Shown here: positions 46,352-56,215 of the stretch, in pieces | Position numbering within the stretch: the first letter of the stretch is position 1 | Layout: each line of letters starts with the position of its first letter | Made by a program: the position numbers and the translations under genes | Source: an uncultured Bacilli bacterium | Lineage (GTDB): Bacteria; Bacillota_I; Bacilli_A; RF39; UBA660 | Reading direction: 5' to 3' | Assembly (NCBI GenBank): GCA_944363785.1 | Contig: CALVVF010000001.1 | Coordinates: forward strand, 1-64,000 | DNA length: 64,000 bases | The notes under the pieces: model-generated | The model's input: only the letters and a program-made list of their open reading frames with translations | The model's database searches: none | Told to the model about the DNA's origin: nothing

Positions 46352-48010
46352 ATGAGTCAGAAAAAATATTTTTTATTGATTATCATGCTACTCGGTGTTA
46401 CTTTAGTAGTAACAGGAGTAAGTTATGCGTACTTTACCGCAATAGCGAATTCTGATGAACAAGTAGTAAAAAGTGGGGTATTAGAACTAACCTATCAGAC
46501 AGAACAAAATATCTTGGCACAAAACATTATCCCAACCGAAGAAGAAAATGCCTCTATTCACAAATTTACTGTAGAAAATACGGGAACATTAGATGCCAAT
46601 TATAATATTAGTTTTGTTGATATGAGCTTAACACAAAATAATATGGAGGTCACTTCATTTAATTTAAAATGGGCATTATATTTAGCCGATAGCGATTATA
46701 CCGAAGGAACTCTTGTTAAAGAAGGTAACTTTTCCCCTAGTTCTGGTTATTTAAGTGGTGATGATGAGTTCGTCATTAAGACCAACATGGTTTTATCTCC
46801 TGAAGAAAGTCAAAGCTTTATTCTAAAAGTATGGTTACAAGAAACTGGTAAATTACAAAATGAAGATCAAGGATTAAGTCTTAGATTAAAAATGCAGGTG
46901 GATACCTTAGAAAAACAAGAACCAACAGGAAAACAAAGTGTAATGCGAGAAAGAAATTATAATAATTCTACCGAGACCTTTTACCAATATAGTGATTCGA
47001 TTACAAAAGTAGTATTCCAAAATAAAATGAGTCCTATTCCTGATGCTACCCATAGTTGGGATGTATCAAAAAATAATGATGGTAACTGTATGGCTTATCT
47101 AGTATCAAACCAAGAAGAGACAGACCAAACTTATACTTTATATATTCAAGGAAATGATAAAATATATTTATCGAGCGGGTATTACTTATTTTCAGAACTT
47201 TCTAAATTAATCACAATAGAGAAAATAGAATATGTAGACACTTCTCAAGTAACAAATATGAGTAATATGTTTAATAGATGCAGTAGTTTGACTAATATAG
47301 ATTTAAGTCATTTTGATACTTCCCAAGTAACTAATATGCTTATGATGTTTAATAGATGCAGTAGTTTAACAAACCTAGATGTTAGTCACTTTGATACATC
47401 ACAAATAACAAGCATGAGTAGTATGTTTTCTGAATGCAGTAACTTAACTAATTTAAATTTAAGTAACTTTGATACTTCGCAAGTGACAGATATGAATAGA
47501 ATGTTTTATCACTGCAAGAGTTTAGTAAATCTAGATGTTAATCACTTTGATACATCCCAAGTGATAGATATGAGTAATATGTTTTGGGGCTGTATTAATT
47601 TAACGAGTTTAAATTTAAGAAACTTCGATACATCAAATGTAACAAATATGAGAGAGATGTTTTATACTTGTGATAGTTTAACAAGCCTAGATTTAAGTCA
47701 TTTCAATACCTCGCAAGTAACAAATATGTATTATATGTTTAATGGATGTGATAATTTAAGAAGTTTGGATATCAGCAGTTTTGAAACATCACAAGTGACA
47801 GATATGGGTAGTATGTTTGCTAATTGTAATAATTTAACAAACTTAGATTTTCGCAATGCTATTTTTACAGCAGTAACTTCTTATGATAGCATGTTTTATG
47901 GTGTTCCATCTAGCATCCGAGTCATCGTAAAAGATGCTACAGCTCAGAGTTGGATACAAAATGCCCTAGATACTGAAGGTGAAGGCGGTACAGCGATCAT
48001 CGCATCATAA
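46352..48010 (+). CDS. secreted protein: SipW-type signal, TasA-like domain, BspA repeats
   Basis: A 552-residue surface protein with a complete frame. The signal ends in GVSYAYFTA (SipW-type). Residues about 30-185 form the same TasA-like domain as in 25436 and 63014. A linker common to the BspA members follows (FYQYSDSITKVVFQNK). From about residue 295 there are nine BspA/DUF285 repeats (FDTSQVTNM...MFxxC) and the shared C-terminal end VIVKDATAQSWIQ. Such LRR-like repeats occur in adhesins of gut and oral bacteria; the ligand is not known. RBS AGGAG is seven bases before the ATG. It has its own promoter and terminator, so it is a single-gene unit. Confidence 0.85.
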   Translation: MSQKKYFLLIIMLLGVTLVVTGVSYAYFTAIANSDEQVVKSGVLELTYQTEQNILAQNIIPTEEENASIHKFTVENTGTLDANYNISFVDMSLTQNNMEVTSFNLKWALYLADSDYTEGTLVKEGNFSPSSGYLSGDDEFVIKTNMVLSPEESQSFILKVWLQETGKLQNEDQGLSLRLKMQVDTLEKQEPTGKQSVMRERNYNNSTETFYQYSDSITKVVFQNKMSPIPDATHSWDVSKNNDGNCMAYLVSNQEETDQTYTLYIQGNDKIYLSSGYYLFSELSKLITIEKIEYVDTSQVTNMSNMFNRCSSLTNIDLSHFDTSQVTNMLMMFNRCSSLTNLDVSHFDTSQITSMSSMFSECSNLTNLNLSNFDTSQVTDMNRMFYHCKSLVNLDVNHFDTSQVIDMSNMFWGCINLTSLNLRNFDTSNVTNMREMFYTCDSLTSLDLSHFNTSQVTNMYYMFNGCDNLRSLDISSFETSQVTDMGSMFANCNNLTNLDFRNAIFTAVTSYDSMFYGVPSSIRVIVKDATAQSWIQNALDTEGEGGTAIIAS

Positions 48011-48011
48011 G

Positions 48012-48056
48012 GAAAATGAGTTATTTATTAGCCTGAATAAATAGCTCATTTTTTCT
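48012..48056. terminator. bidirectional terminator between the BspA and deacetylase genes
   Basis: AAAATGAGTTATTTATT pairs with AATAAATAGCTCATT around a short loop, with T-runs suitable for both directions. Confidence 0.85.
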
Positions 48057-48058
48057 TT

Positions 48059-49378
48059 CTATTCTACTTGGATGTAACCTCTTAGCTTTTTTACTTCTTC
48101 TAATTCACTGATCGTTACAAATTGAAATCCCTGTTCTTTTAAAATAGGGATAATTTTATCTAAAGCTTTCGCACTGCGTTCAAAAATATCATGCATTAAA
48201 ATAATATCCCCATCTTTAATATTCGTCGTTGCTTTCTCTACAATCCGATCGATATTCTTAATCTTCCAATCCTTAGTATCTACTGTCCATAAAACAATCT
48301 TTAAATCCGTATTTTTCCTGATCCTATCATTCACTGAACCATAAGTAGGGCGCAAGTACTTAGGTTGATAAGAAACCGTATCTTTCAAAATCTGTTGTGT
48401 CTTTTCCACTTGTTCTTTTAAACTACTAATCGATAGTCGGCTAAGCCATTTATGATTATAAGAATGGTTCCCCAGTTCATTATGATAAGCAATACTTTTT
48501 CTTAATACATCTTGATAATCTTCTACTTTATTGCCCAAGACAAAAAAAGTCGCACAAACCTCATACTTCTTTAAAATTTCGATAATCTCATTAGTATAAG
48601 CACTTGGTCCATCATCAAAAGTAAGTGCCACTACCGGCTTTTTAGGATCGATAATATTTTCTTCTATCTTTCCACTTGTTTGTACTTGTTTAGGCTTATT
48701 CTTACTTAGTTTTATTTTAAGTGGTAATTCCTCAATCGGAAGTTTAACCGTAATCATTTCCGGATAATCACTAGCTAAAACCTCTTCTGGAAAATAAAAA
48801 TAAAAGTAATCTTGATCAAAAGAAAAGTAGGGGTAATGAATAAAATCATCGGACAAAAGTTGTTCTAAGTTTTCAGGAAGAATAGAGTCCCGGTATTCTT
48901 CCATCATCATCGTTCTTATTTTATCGATAACGGTACCAAACTTTTCTTCCTGAAATAAATCCTTTAACTGCATTTCTTTTTCCGTCTTACCGTTAAAATG
49001 ATAAGTTTTAATATGCCAAGAGGGATACTGTAATTTATAACTATGAATATAGACAGTTAACGCAATACTAATCACTTTATCTTCTGTTTCATAATACTGA
49101 TAATCGATATTTAATTCATCTCTATCCATAAGATAATCACTATTTCCATACTGTTCATAGAAAGAAATATATTGCTTCACAATATCACTTTCTATTTTTT
49201 GATCTAAACGTTGAATATGAGTTTTCGGGTAATGAATACTGATTACCGCATCAGGATTATCTTCAACAATCGTCATGATTTCGGTCTTTTTTTCTTCTTT
49301 TTTAGGACATAAAAAACAAGAAACAATAATTAGGCTAATAATAAATAATCCCAGTATAATGATTCCTTTTTTCTTCAT
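48059..49378 (-). CDS. membrane-anchored polysaccharide deacetylase (PdaC-like)
   Basis: A 439-residue protein with an N-terminal membrane anchor (about 5-22). A DUF4163/DUF3298-like region spans about 50-225 and a NodB-type deacetylase domain about 245-430. The metal and catalytic motifs are TFDDGPS, HSYNHKWLS, RPTYGSVN and LMHDI. The same domain pair occurs in Bacillus PdaC, which deacetylates peptidoglycan; the exact substrate here is inferred. The start has AGGTGGGG upstream. Confidence 0.88.
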   Translation of the reverse strand: MKKKGIIILGLFIISLIIVSCFLCPKKEEKKTEIMTIVEDNPDAVISIHYPKTHIQRLDQKIESDIVKQYISFYEQYGNSDYLMDRDELNIDYQYYETEDKVISIALTVYIHSYKLQYPSWHIKTYHFNGKTEKEMQLKDLFQEEKFGTVIDKIRTMMMEEYRDSILPENLEQLLSDDFIHYPYFSFDQDYFYFYFPEEVLASDYPEMITVKLPIEELPLKIKLSKNKPKQVQTSGKIEENIIDPKKPVVALTFDDGPSAYTNEIIEILKKYEVCATFFVLGNKVEDYQDVLRKSIAYHNELGNHSYNHKWLSRLSISSLKEQVEKTQQILKDTVSYQPKYLRPTYGSVNDRIRKNTDLKIVLWTVDTKDWKIKNIDRIVEKATTNIKDGDIILMHDIFERSAKALDKIIPILKEQGFQFVTISELEEVKKLRGYIQVE

Positions 49379-49431
49379 CTACCCCACCTGCTAAATAATA
49401 TGAGTTTTAAACAGATAATTGAACTAAAACG

Positions 49432-49440
49432 TGATATAAT
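49432..49440 (+). promoter_or_regulatory. extended -10 promoter before uvrC
   Basis: TGA followed by TATAAT (49435-49440), 25 bases before the ATG of uvrC. A TTGAAC is too close to serve as its -35. Confidence 0.5.
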
Positions 49441-49464
49441 ACTACTAGATGAAGGAGTGTTTCT

Positions 49465-51240
49465 ATGAAGGATGAGATTAAACAACATATACGTCAAAAA
49501 TTAAAACTAGTTCCGGAATTACCCGGTAGTTATCAGATGAAGAATAAAGATGGTATAATCATCTATGTAGGAAAAGCGAAGAACTTAAAAAATCGTTTAA
49601 AAAGTTATTTTACAGGGGCAGTAACAGGAAAAACCGCAATGTTAGTTGCGGATATCGTCGATTTTGAGTATATTGTTACTTCAACAGAGTTAGAGTCCTT
49701 AATTCTAGAGATTACTTTGATTAAGAAGTATAATCCTAAGTATAATATTTTACTTAAGGACGATAAGAGCTATCCTTATATTGAACTTACGGAGGAAAAA
49801 TATCCACGGTTAAGAATCGTTCGTAACGTAAATCGTAAACGTCATAAAAGTCGTCTGTTTGGTCCTTATCCTAATGTAGGAGCCGCTAGAAAGACCGTAA
49901 ATATGTTAAACCGGATTTATCCCCTTAGAAAGTGTGAAAATCTAAAGAAAGAGTTATGTCTTTATTATCATATTGGCGAGTGTTTAGGGTATTGTGAAAA
50001 AGAAGTAGATCCTAAACAACAAGAACAAATGATGGCAGAAATTGTTTCTTTCTTAAAAGGAAATAACGAAATCATCATCAAACGTCTACAAGAAGATATG
50101 ATGCGCGCAAGTGAAGCATTAAACTTTGAAAAAGCCTTAGAGTTAAAGAACATGTTAGCCGATATCGATATTACCCTTTCTAAACAAAAAATCGATTTAA
50201 ATAAGAACTATCATTTTGATTTGTTTGGCTTTTATCAAGATAAAAACTATCTTTCCGTTACAGTATTTTTTATCCGTGAAGGCCTACTGTTTGGTAAACA
50301 TAATGAAATCTTTCACAGTATCGATCAATTAGAAGAAGATCTAACCCATTATATTATTCGGTTTTATGATAAAAATAATCTACCTAAAGAGATTTTAGTA
50401 TCAGAGAATGTAAATAGCGAATTACTTAGTGAATATTTAGATCGTAAAGTAACAACACCTAAGCGAGGAGATTTGAAAAAATTACTCGACTTAGCTTGTG
50501 AGAATGCGAAAGTTTCTCTTACTGAAAAATATGAAAATATCGAAAAAGAAGAGAATAATCGCTTACAAGTAGAAGAAGAGTTACGAAATTTACTTCATTT
50601 ACCAAAACTAGAGCGAATTGAAGCATTCGATAACTCTCATCTTTTTGGTACGTTCTATGTAGGGGGTATGGTTGTTTTTGATCACTTCTTACCGAATAAA
50701 AACGAATATCGTAAATTTAAAATTACCGCCGAAGTAAAAGACGATCTCAGTGCGATGAAAGAAGTCATTTACCGTCGCTATTTCAAAGTGTTGATGGAAG
50801 AAGTAATTCCCCCAGATCTCATCTTAGTTGATGGGGGAGAACTACAAATAACAGCCGCTAAAGAAGTATTAGAAGAGTTACACCTTATGATTCCTATTGC
50901 TGGATTAAAGAAAAACGATAAACATAAAACCAATATCTTATTAAATCAAGATTTAGAAGAAATACCATTACCTAAAGATAGTAATCTATTCTTATTTTTA
51001 AATATCATTCAAGAAGAAGTTCATCGCTATGCGATCAGTTATCACCGAAATATCAAAAGTAAAGGCGCTCTTGCTTCCCTTTTAGATATGGCACCGGGAA
51101 TAGGAGAAGTAAGAAAAAATGCCTTATTAAAGAAGTTTGGTTCCCTAAAGAAAATGAAAGAAGCATCATTAGAAGAATTAGAAACAGTATTAAATCACGA
51201 TGTAGCTGTAAAATTTTTTGAATATTTAAAAGAATTATGA
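49465..51240 (+). CDS. uvrC: excinuclease ABC subunit C
   Basis: Makes both incisions in nucleotide excision repair with UvrA and UvrB. The 591-residue protein has the N-terminal GIY-YIG nuclease (GSYQMKNKDGIIIYVGKAKNLKNRL), a four-Cys-like segment around CENLKKELCLYYHIGECLGYC, a UVR domain near 200-235, the RNase H-like UvrC core (EAFDNSHLFGTFYVGGMVVF, LVDGGELQI) and a C-terminal helix-hairpin-helix (LLDMAPGIGEVRKNALLKKFG). AAGGAG precedes the ATG. It starts the repair and tRNA-modification run up to 56185. Confidence 0.96.
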   Translation: MKDEIKQHIRQKLKLVPELPGSYQMKNKDGIIIYVGKAKNLKNRLKSYFTGAVTGKTAMLVADIVDFEYIVTSTELESLILEITLIKKYNPKYNILLKDDKSYPYIELTEEKYPRLRIVRNVNRKRHKSRLFGPYPNVGAARKTVNMLNRIYPLRKCENLKKELCLYYHIGECLGYCEKEVDPKQQEQMMAEIVSFLKGNNEIIIKRLQEDMMRASEALNFEKALELKNMLADIDITLSKQKIDLNKNYHFDLFGFYQDKNYLSVTVFFIREGLLFGKHNEIFHSIDQLEEDLTHYIIRFYDKNNLPKEILVSENVNSELLSEYLDRKVTTPKRGDLKKLLDLACENAKVSLTEKYENIEKEENNRLQVEEELRNLLHLPKLERIEAFDNSHLFGTFYVGGMVVFDHFLPNKNEYRKFKITAEVKDDLSAMKEVIYRRYFKVLMEEVIPPDLILVDGGELQITAAKEVLEELHLMIPIAGLKKNDKHKTNILLNQDLEEIPLPKDSNLFLFLNIIQEEVHRYAISYHRNIKSKGALASLLDMAPGIGEVRKNALLKKFGSLKKMKEASLEELETVLNHDVAVKFFEYLKEL

Positions 51241-51290
51241 TATGATAAGAACCAATCTGAAGCAATATCTATATTTAAGGGGGAGTAAGT

Positions 51291-52043
51291 ATGTCAGTAG
51301 TATATAATTTATGCGATTTATATGTAGGAGATATCTTTGTTGCGGGAAAGAATAAAAACTATTTTTTTCCTCATAAAACAATCGTAGGAGTAGAAGAGAA
51401 AATTATCGATCCTCGCTTTTCTTCATTAGAAGTTTGGAAACAAGAAAAAGGAAATCATTATTCCTATCAATTGTTTCCCCATTTTTCTTCTTTTGGACAA
51501 GTCTTAGGCTTATATAAAGAGAAAAAAGAGCTCGATAACCGAAACCAGGGGTGTTATGTTTCTAATTTAAAACCACTCTATGAGTATATGAACCAAATTG
51601 ATAAACCATTTACGAATCAACATTTACTTCGCGCAACGTTTATTAATGAAGAGATGTTACTAGAGTGTTATAGTAAAATAAGAGCCTATGAGAAAGAAGA
51701 GAATAAAACGGAGTCTTTCTCTATGGAAGAATATCCTAATTTAGATTATCTTCATTATAAATTAGGTTTTCTAGAGGGTAGAATTAAACAATCTTCGTTA
51801 AGAAGTGGAGTACCTTTTCAAAAAGAAGAACAGGAACTAGATTTTGATAATTTTTATCAAATGGGTTTTCATACAGCCGATCAATATTATCAATATCATC
51901 CTTTAGAGTTAGCAAGAACAGAAGGATTAGAAGAATTAATTAAACAACATTTCACAGAAAGTCTTACTTTGCATAATATGATCTATGGTAAAGAAAAACC
52001 ACTAGTAAAAGTATTAATAAACGAGGATAAAAAGCATGAGTAA
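51291..52043 (+). CDS. unknown protein between uvrC and mutL
   Basis: A 250-residue soluble protein that I do not recognise. It is rich in aromatic residues (YFFPHKTIVG, YQLFPHFSSFG) in the first 100 residues and helical later. No signal, membrane segment or known motif is visible. GGGGGAG precedes the ATG, and the end overlaps mutL by eight bases, so it is translated with mutL. A repair role would be guessed only from position. Confidence 0.6.
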   Translation: MSVVYNLCDLYVGDIFVAGKNKNYFFPHKTIVGVEEKIIDPRFSSLEVWKQEKGNHYSYQLFPHFSSFGQVLGLYKEKKELDNRNQGCYVSNLKPLYEYMNQIDKPFTNQHLLRATFINEEMLLECYSKIRAYEKEENKTESFSMEEYPNLDYLHYKLGFLEGRIKQSSLRSGVPFQKEEQELDFDNFYQMGFHTADQYYQYHPLELARTEGLEELIKQHFTESLTLHNMIYGKEKPLVKVLINEDKKHE

Positions 52044-53814
52044 AATAAAAATAATGGATGAAATCTTAGCCAATAAGATTGCGGCTGGAGAAGTAGTCGA
52101 AAGATGTATGAATGTCGTTAAAGAATTAGTAGAAAATGCGATTGATGCGAATAGTACAGAGATTAAGATTGATTTAGAAGATTCAGGAGTAAAAAGAATT
52201 ACGGTCACGGATAATGGTATCGGAATGGATAAAGATGATGCGGTGATCGCTTTTTCTAGACATGCAACATCTAAATTAAAAGTCGTCGATGATCTATTTA
52301 ATATCGATAGCTTAGGGTTTCGTGGCGAAGCCTTACCGTCTATAGCTAGTGTTTCTAAAATGGAACTAAGAACGAGTAATGGTAAAGAAGGAACTAAAGT
52401 GAACGTCGAAGGGGGTAAGATTCTAAGTATAGATTCTTGTGATTTAAGAAAAGGAACGATAATTACCGTAGAAAATCTTTTCTATAATACTCCTGTACGT
52501 CTTAAGTATTTAAAGAGTTTATATACAGAACTTGCTTATATTAGTGAATATATCGATAAGATGGCACTTAGTTTTCCGAATATTAAATTTGTGTTAACCA
52601 ACAATCAAAAAACATTATTGAGTACGGATGGTAGTAATCGCCTGTTGAAAGTAATTCACGATATTTATGGATTATCTGTTGTGAAAAAGATGGTTGCTGT
52701 TAAGAATGAAAATATGGATTATGAACTATCTGGTTATATTTCTTATCCGGAAGTAATGCGCAGTAATAAAAATGCCATTACGACTTTAGTAAACGGTAGA
52801 TTAATCAAAAATCATGATTTAATTCGGATGATTACCGATAGTTATCACACCTATATTCCTCCAGATAAATACCCGATCATCGTCTTAAAAATAGAAGTAG
52901 ATCCAGCACTGATCGATGTAAATATTCATCCGACTAAAATGGATATTAAGTTTTCTAAGATGGATACATTGAAAGAGTTAATCACGACAACCATTAAAGA
53001 CCAATTAGAAAAGTTAACACTAATTCCCGATGCTTCCTTAGAAACGAAAGTAGAGGGGGTAAAAACATCGATTAGAACCAATTATACCCCTAAGACTAAC
53101 CTTGAATTTGATCCACAGGAAAAACAAAAAGAATACCAAGAATTTGAAAAAATGACTTTAAATTTTGAAGTTCAAGAAGAAAAAGCAACCTCTTTTTCTA
53201 AAGGCGAAGAACCAAAAACAGAAAAGAAAGAGCGGATTAAAAAAATGTATCCGGTCGGGTTAGTGCATGGAACTTACATCATCGCTGAAAATGAAGAGGG
53301 AATGTTCATCATCGATCAACATGCGGCTAATGAGCGAATTAACTATGAGTACTATCTACACGAATTAGCTAATCCCAAAAGGGTAACCACGGATCTATTA
53401 GTGCCCCTTACGTTAGAGTTTCCTACTAATGAATATCTACGTTTAAAACAAAACTTTTCGTGCTTAGATCAGCTAGGAATCACCTATGAAGAATTTGGCT
53501 TACAGACGATTGTGATTCGTTCTTTACCTGTATGGTTGACGAAAGCCAAAACAGAACAAGCCGTTCGTCAAATCATCGATATTATCATTCAACAAGAAAA
53601 CTTTCAATTAGAAAAGTTTTTCCATCATATCGCCGCAACCGTTGCTTGTAAAGCTTCAATTAAAGCCAATGACCACATCATGTTAGAAGATATGGAAGTT
53701 CTACTGGAGCGCTTAAGAAACTGTGACAATCCCTTTACTTGTCCCCATGGTAGACCGACAATTATTACTTATTCCAAATATGATTTAGAAAAGCTCTTTA
53801 AAAGAGCAATGTAA
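52036..53814 (+). CDS. mutL: DNA mismatch repair protein MutL
   Basis: Couples MutS mismatch recognition to strand incision. The N-terminal GHKL ATPase has LANKIAAGEVVE, DNGIGM and FRGEALPS. The C-terminal domain has the endonuclease metal motif DQHAANE near 427 and the zinc-site motif CPHGRPT near 570, so it is of the nicking type found in Firmicutes. At 592 residues it is slightly shorter than the Bacillus protein because of the linker. No mutS is present in the window. Confidence 0.95.
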   Translation: MSKIKIMDEILANKIAAGEVVERCMNVVKELVENAIDANSTEIKIDLEDSGVKRITVTDNGIGMDKDDAVIAFSRHATSKLKVVDDLFNIDSLGFRGEALPSIASVSKMELRTSNGKEGTKVNVEGGKILSIDSCDLRKGTIITVENLFYNTPVRLKYLKSLYTELAYISEYIDKMALSFPNIKFVLTNNQKTLLSTDGSNRLLKVIHDIYGLSVVKKMVAVKNENMDYELSGYISYPEVMRSNKNAITTLVNGRLIKNHDLIRMITDSYHTYIPPDKYPIIVLKIEVDPALIDVNIHPTKMDIKFSKMDTLKELITTTIKDQLEKLTLIPDASLETKVEGVKTSIRTNYTPKTNLEFDPQEKQKEYQEFEKMTLNFEVQEEKATSFSKGEEPKTEKKERIKKMYPVGLVHGTYIIAENEEGMFIIDQHAANERINYEYYLHELANPKRVTTDLLVPLTLEFPTNEYLRLKQNFSCLDQLGITYEEFGLQTIVIRSLPVWLTKAKTEQAVRQIIDIIIQQENFQLEKFFHHIAATVACKASIKANDHIMLEDMEVLLERLRNCDNPFTCPHGRPTIITYSKYDLEKLFKRAM

Positions 53815-53823
53815 GGAGTTTAT

Positions 53824-54405
53824 ATGGAACAACAATTACTAAAACGATTCGTTCGCGAAATTAAACAAGATCCCAGTTTATACACCTATTATTTAAATAG
53901 TTATTCTCCTATGGTTTTAGAGGAGTACTTAATGTTTTTAAGAAAACAATCCAAAAATAATTTTTCTTTTGCGAAAGCATTAAAACGATATCACTTAATT
54001 AAAGAAAGTGATCATCTATTAGAAACCGTCGCTCATGACGAATATAGTGTTACTTCTTACCTTGATCACTCGGACTCGACGATTATTCAATCAGAATACG
54101 GAAAGTTAGTGATCCGTCAAGAACTAGATCCTAATCTTCAATTGGATCATAATACTTGTTATATCAGCAACGGTATTTATCGTGATACTGAAGCACTTGT
54201 TCATCATCTAGCTAGGGGAGGAAGTTTTGTTGTTGGGGTATGTGATAATGAAGACTCTCTCTTCTTTAAAGAAAATATAGAAGCACTAAAAGAATTAGAA
54301 AAAATAATCAAAAAGAGAAATCATTTTGAAATAAAAAAAGTTAAACACAAACAACATCGCGATACCTTTTATGCTCTTTACCATCGGGAGGGAAATGAAC
54401 AATGA
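53824..54405 (+). CDS. unknown protein between mutL and miaA
   Basis: A 193-residue protein of unknown function. The N-terminal 65 residues are helical and basic, the middle is beta-rich with DHSDSTIIQSEYGKLVI, and the end is strongly Lys/His-rich. No signal or membrane segment is visible. It begins nine bases after mutL with AAGGAG and overlaps miaA by four bases, so it is co-translated with both. Confidence 0.6.
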   Translation: MEQQLLKRFVREIKQDPSLYTYYLNSYSPMVLEEYLMFLRKQSKNNFSFAKALKRYHLIKESDHLLETVAHDEYSVTSYLDHSDSTIIQSEYGKLVIRQELDPNLQLDHNTCYISNGIYRDTEALVHHLARGGSFVVGVCDNEDSLFFKENIEALKELEKIIKKRNHFEIKKVKHKQHRDTFYALYHREGNEQ

Positions 54406-55274
54406 TTATTTGTATCGTAGGTCCAACCGGAGTAGGGAAGACCAAGTTAAGTATTGAACTAGCGAAGAAATTGAACGCAGAAATTATCAATGCCGATAGT
54501 ATGCAAGTTTATCGCAAACTAGATATCGGAACCGCTAAAGTTAAAGAAGAAGAAAAAGAAAACATCCCTCATCACTTATTCGATATTGTCGATGTTGAAG
54601 AAGAGTATAGTGTCTATGATTATCAAAGAGATTGTCGAAGAACTATCGAAGAGATTAGAAAAAGAGGTAAAAACGTGATTATCGTTGGTGGAACCGGTCT
54701 TTATTTAAAAGCTGCTCTTTATGATTATCGTTTTCCTAAAGAAGAAAAAACAAATAGAAATAAAGATTTATCAAAAGAAGAAATTCTAGAAAAACTTCAA
54801 CAATATACCGATGAGATCCCAGTTGATCCTAATAATCCTAGACGACTATTACGTCTATTAGAACGCTATGAAAATAATACGGTCGAAGAAAAACGAGGTA
54901 ACCAACCGTTATATGACTTTAAGATGATTGCCTTAACTTTAGATCGTGATCTTTTATATCACCGAATTAATCAAAGAGTAGATCAAATGGTAAAAGAAGG
55001 CTTGATCGAAGAAGTAAAGTTCTTCTATGATCAAAATATTCATAGCAAAGCATTAAAAACCGGGATCGGATATAAAGAGTTATATGATTATTTCGACGGT
55101 AGTTGTTCCCGAGAAGAAGCAGTAGAGAAGATAAAGCAAAATTCAAGGCACTATGCCAAAAGACAATATACCTTTTTCCGTCACCAATTTCCTAATATTA
55201 AATGGTTAGAAGTAGACCTTAATCATTTTGAAAAAACAATTGAAGAAGCGATCCACATAATAGAAAGAGGATAA
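54402..55274 (+). CDS. miaA: tRNA dimethylallyltransferase
   Basis: Transfers the dimethylallyl group to A37 of tRNAs reading UNN codons. The 290-residue protein has the P-loop GPTGVGKTKLS at residues 7-17, INADSMQVYRKLDIGTAK, the VGGTGLYLKA motif near 98, and the C-terminal region with TGIGYKELYDYF and SRHYAKRQYTFFR. ATGA overlap with the preceding unknown gene and a GGGAGG RBS. This is the usual neighbour of mutL in many bacteria. Confidence 0.96.
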   Translation: MIICIVGPTGVGKTKLSIELAKKLNAEIINADSMQVYRKLDIGTAKVKEEEKENIPHHLFDIVDVEEEYSVYDYQRDCRRTIEEIRKRGKNVIIVGGTGLYLKAALYDYRFPKEEKTNRNKDLSKEEILEKLQQYTDEIPVDPNNPRRLLRLLERYENNTVEEKRGNQPLYDFKMIALTLDRDLLYHRINQRVDQMVKEGLIEEVKFFYDQNIHSKALKTGIGYKELYDYFDGSCSREEAVEKIKQNSRHYAKRQYTFFRHQFPNIKWLEVDLNHFEKTIEEAIHIIERG

Positions 55275-55276
55275 CC

Positions 55277-56185
55277 ATGAGCCAAAATTTATTTGATAGA
55301 ATTGATCAACTTGATCGAGCCATCATGAAATTATATAATCATTTAGTGGATTTAGAGGAAGCTACACCGTCTTATTTAGAAACGAAACAACTTCTAGCTA
55401 AAGCTATTCAACTCGAAGATGATCTATATCAACACCTTGATCCACGTTCTAAGGAATATCAACAGTTTCAACATCGGGTAAAGACTAGGATCAAGCAATG
55501 TCCAAAAAATAGTGCGGAATTATTACGAATGACTCGGAAAGAAGATCGATTAGCCAAGAAAACATCTTATTTATATCAACCTCTATTCGATATTGCCAAA
55601 CAAAATCATGAATATCGTCAGGAAGAATTAGGAAAAATTATTCAAATCGATCTCTTTAAAGAACTGATCAAAGCCGATTTTTTTAAACTACAATCCCTGT
55701 TTTATGAAGAAAAAATTAGCCGAGCCAAGAATAAAGAAAAAGCGATATTAAGAACGTATTATTACATGTATGCGTATTTAAGAACGTTAATGGAATCTTA
55801 CTTTATCTATGATACCAGTAATCAAGAGAAAGAAGAATTAACGTCTATTCAATTATTAAATACTCAAAGTAAGAAGAAAAACAACATTCTTGAACAAGAA
55901 CTATTTACTTTTCTTTATCAAGGCATCGAAAACACTTTAATAGGAATAAAACGACAACCTTCCCAGTTAAATATAATGACACCAGCTGATGAGATCGCTT
56001 TAAAAGCAATAATTTTTCTTGTTCCAGAAGAAAATATCGATCCGTTTAGAAAAGAAGTAGAGAACCTCCTTCAAAGCAAAACTTATTCACTTTCTCAAGC
56101 GAAAAGCTCCATTCTAATGAAAAAAATCGATCAATTTTTTGAAGAAAGAAAAGAGAAACAGAAAACAAAATTAAAGGAATTATAA
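55277..56185 (+). CDS. unknown helical protein after miaA
   Basis: A 302-residue soluble, nearly all-helical, Glu/Lys/Gln-rich protein without recognisable motif. It starts two bases after miaA with AGAGGATA before the ATG and closes the run. The middle contains YYYMYAYLRTLMESYFIYD. I cannot assign a function; possibly a lineage-specific gene. Confidence 0.6.
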   Translation: MSQNLFDRIDQLDRAIMKLYNHLVDLEEATPSYLETKQLLAKAIQLEDDLYQHLDPRSKEYQQFQHRVKTRIKQCPKNSAELLRMTRKEDRLAKKTSYLYQPLFDIAKQNHEYRQEELGKIIQIDLFKELIKADFFKLQSLFYEEKISRAKNKEKAILRTYYYMYAYLRTLMESYFIYDTSNQEKEELTSIQLLNTQSKKKNNILEQELFTFLYQGIENTLIGIKRQPSQLNIMTPADEIALKAIIFLVPEENIDPFRKEVENLLQSKTYSLSQAKSSILMKKIDQFFEERKEKQKTKLKEL

Positions 56186-56215
56186 CCTGTTTTACGAGGT
56201 ATAATTCCTTTTTTT
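56173..56215. terminator. terminator between convergent genes, overlapping a stop codon
   Basis: AAAGGAATTATAACCT and AGGTATAATTCCTTT form a long stem with one bulge and T-runs. The left arm contains the stop codon of the unknown gene. Confidence 0.85.
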
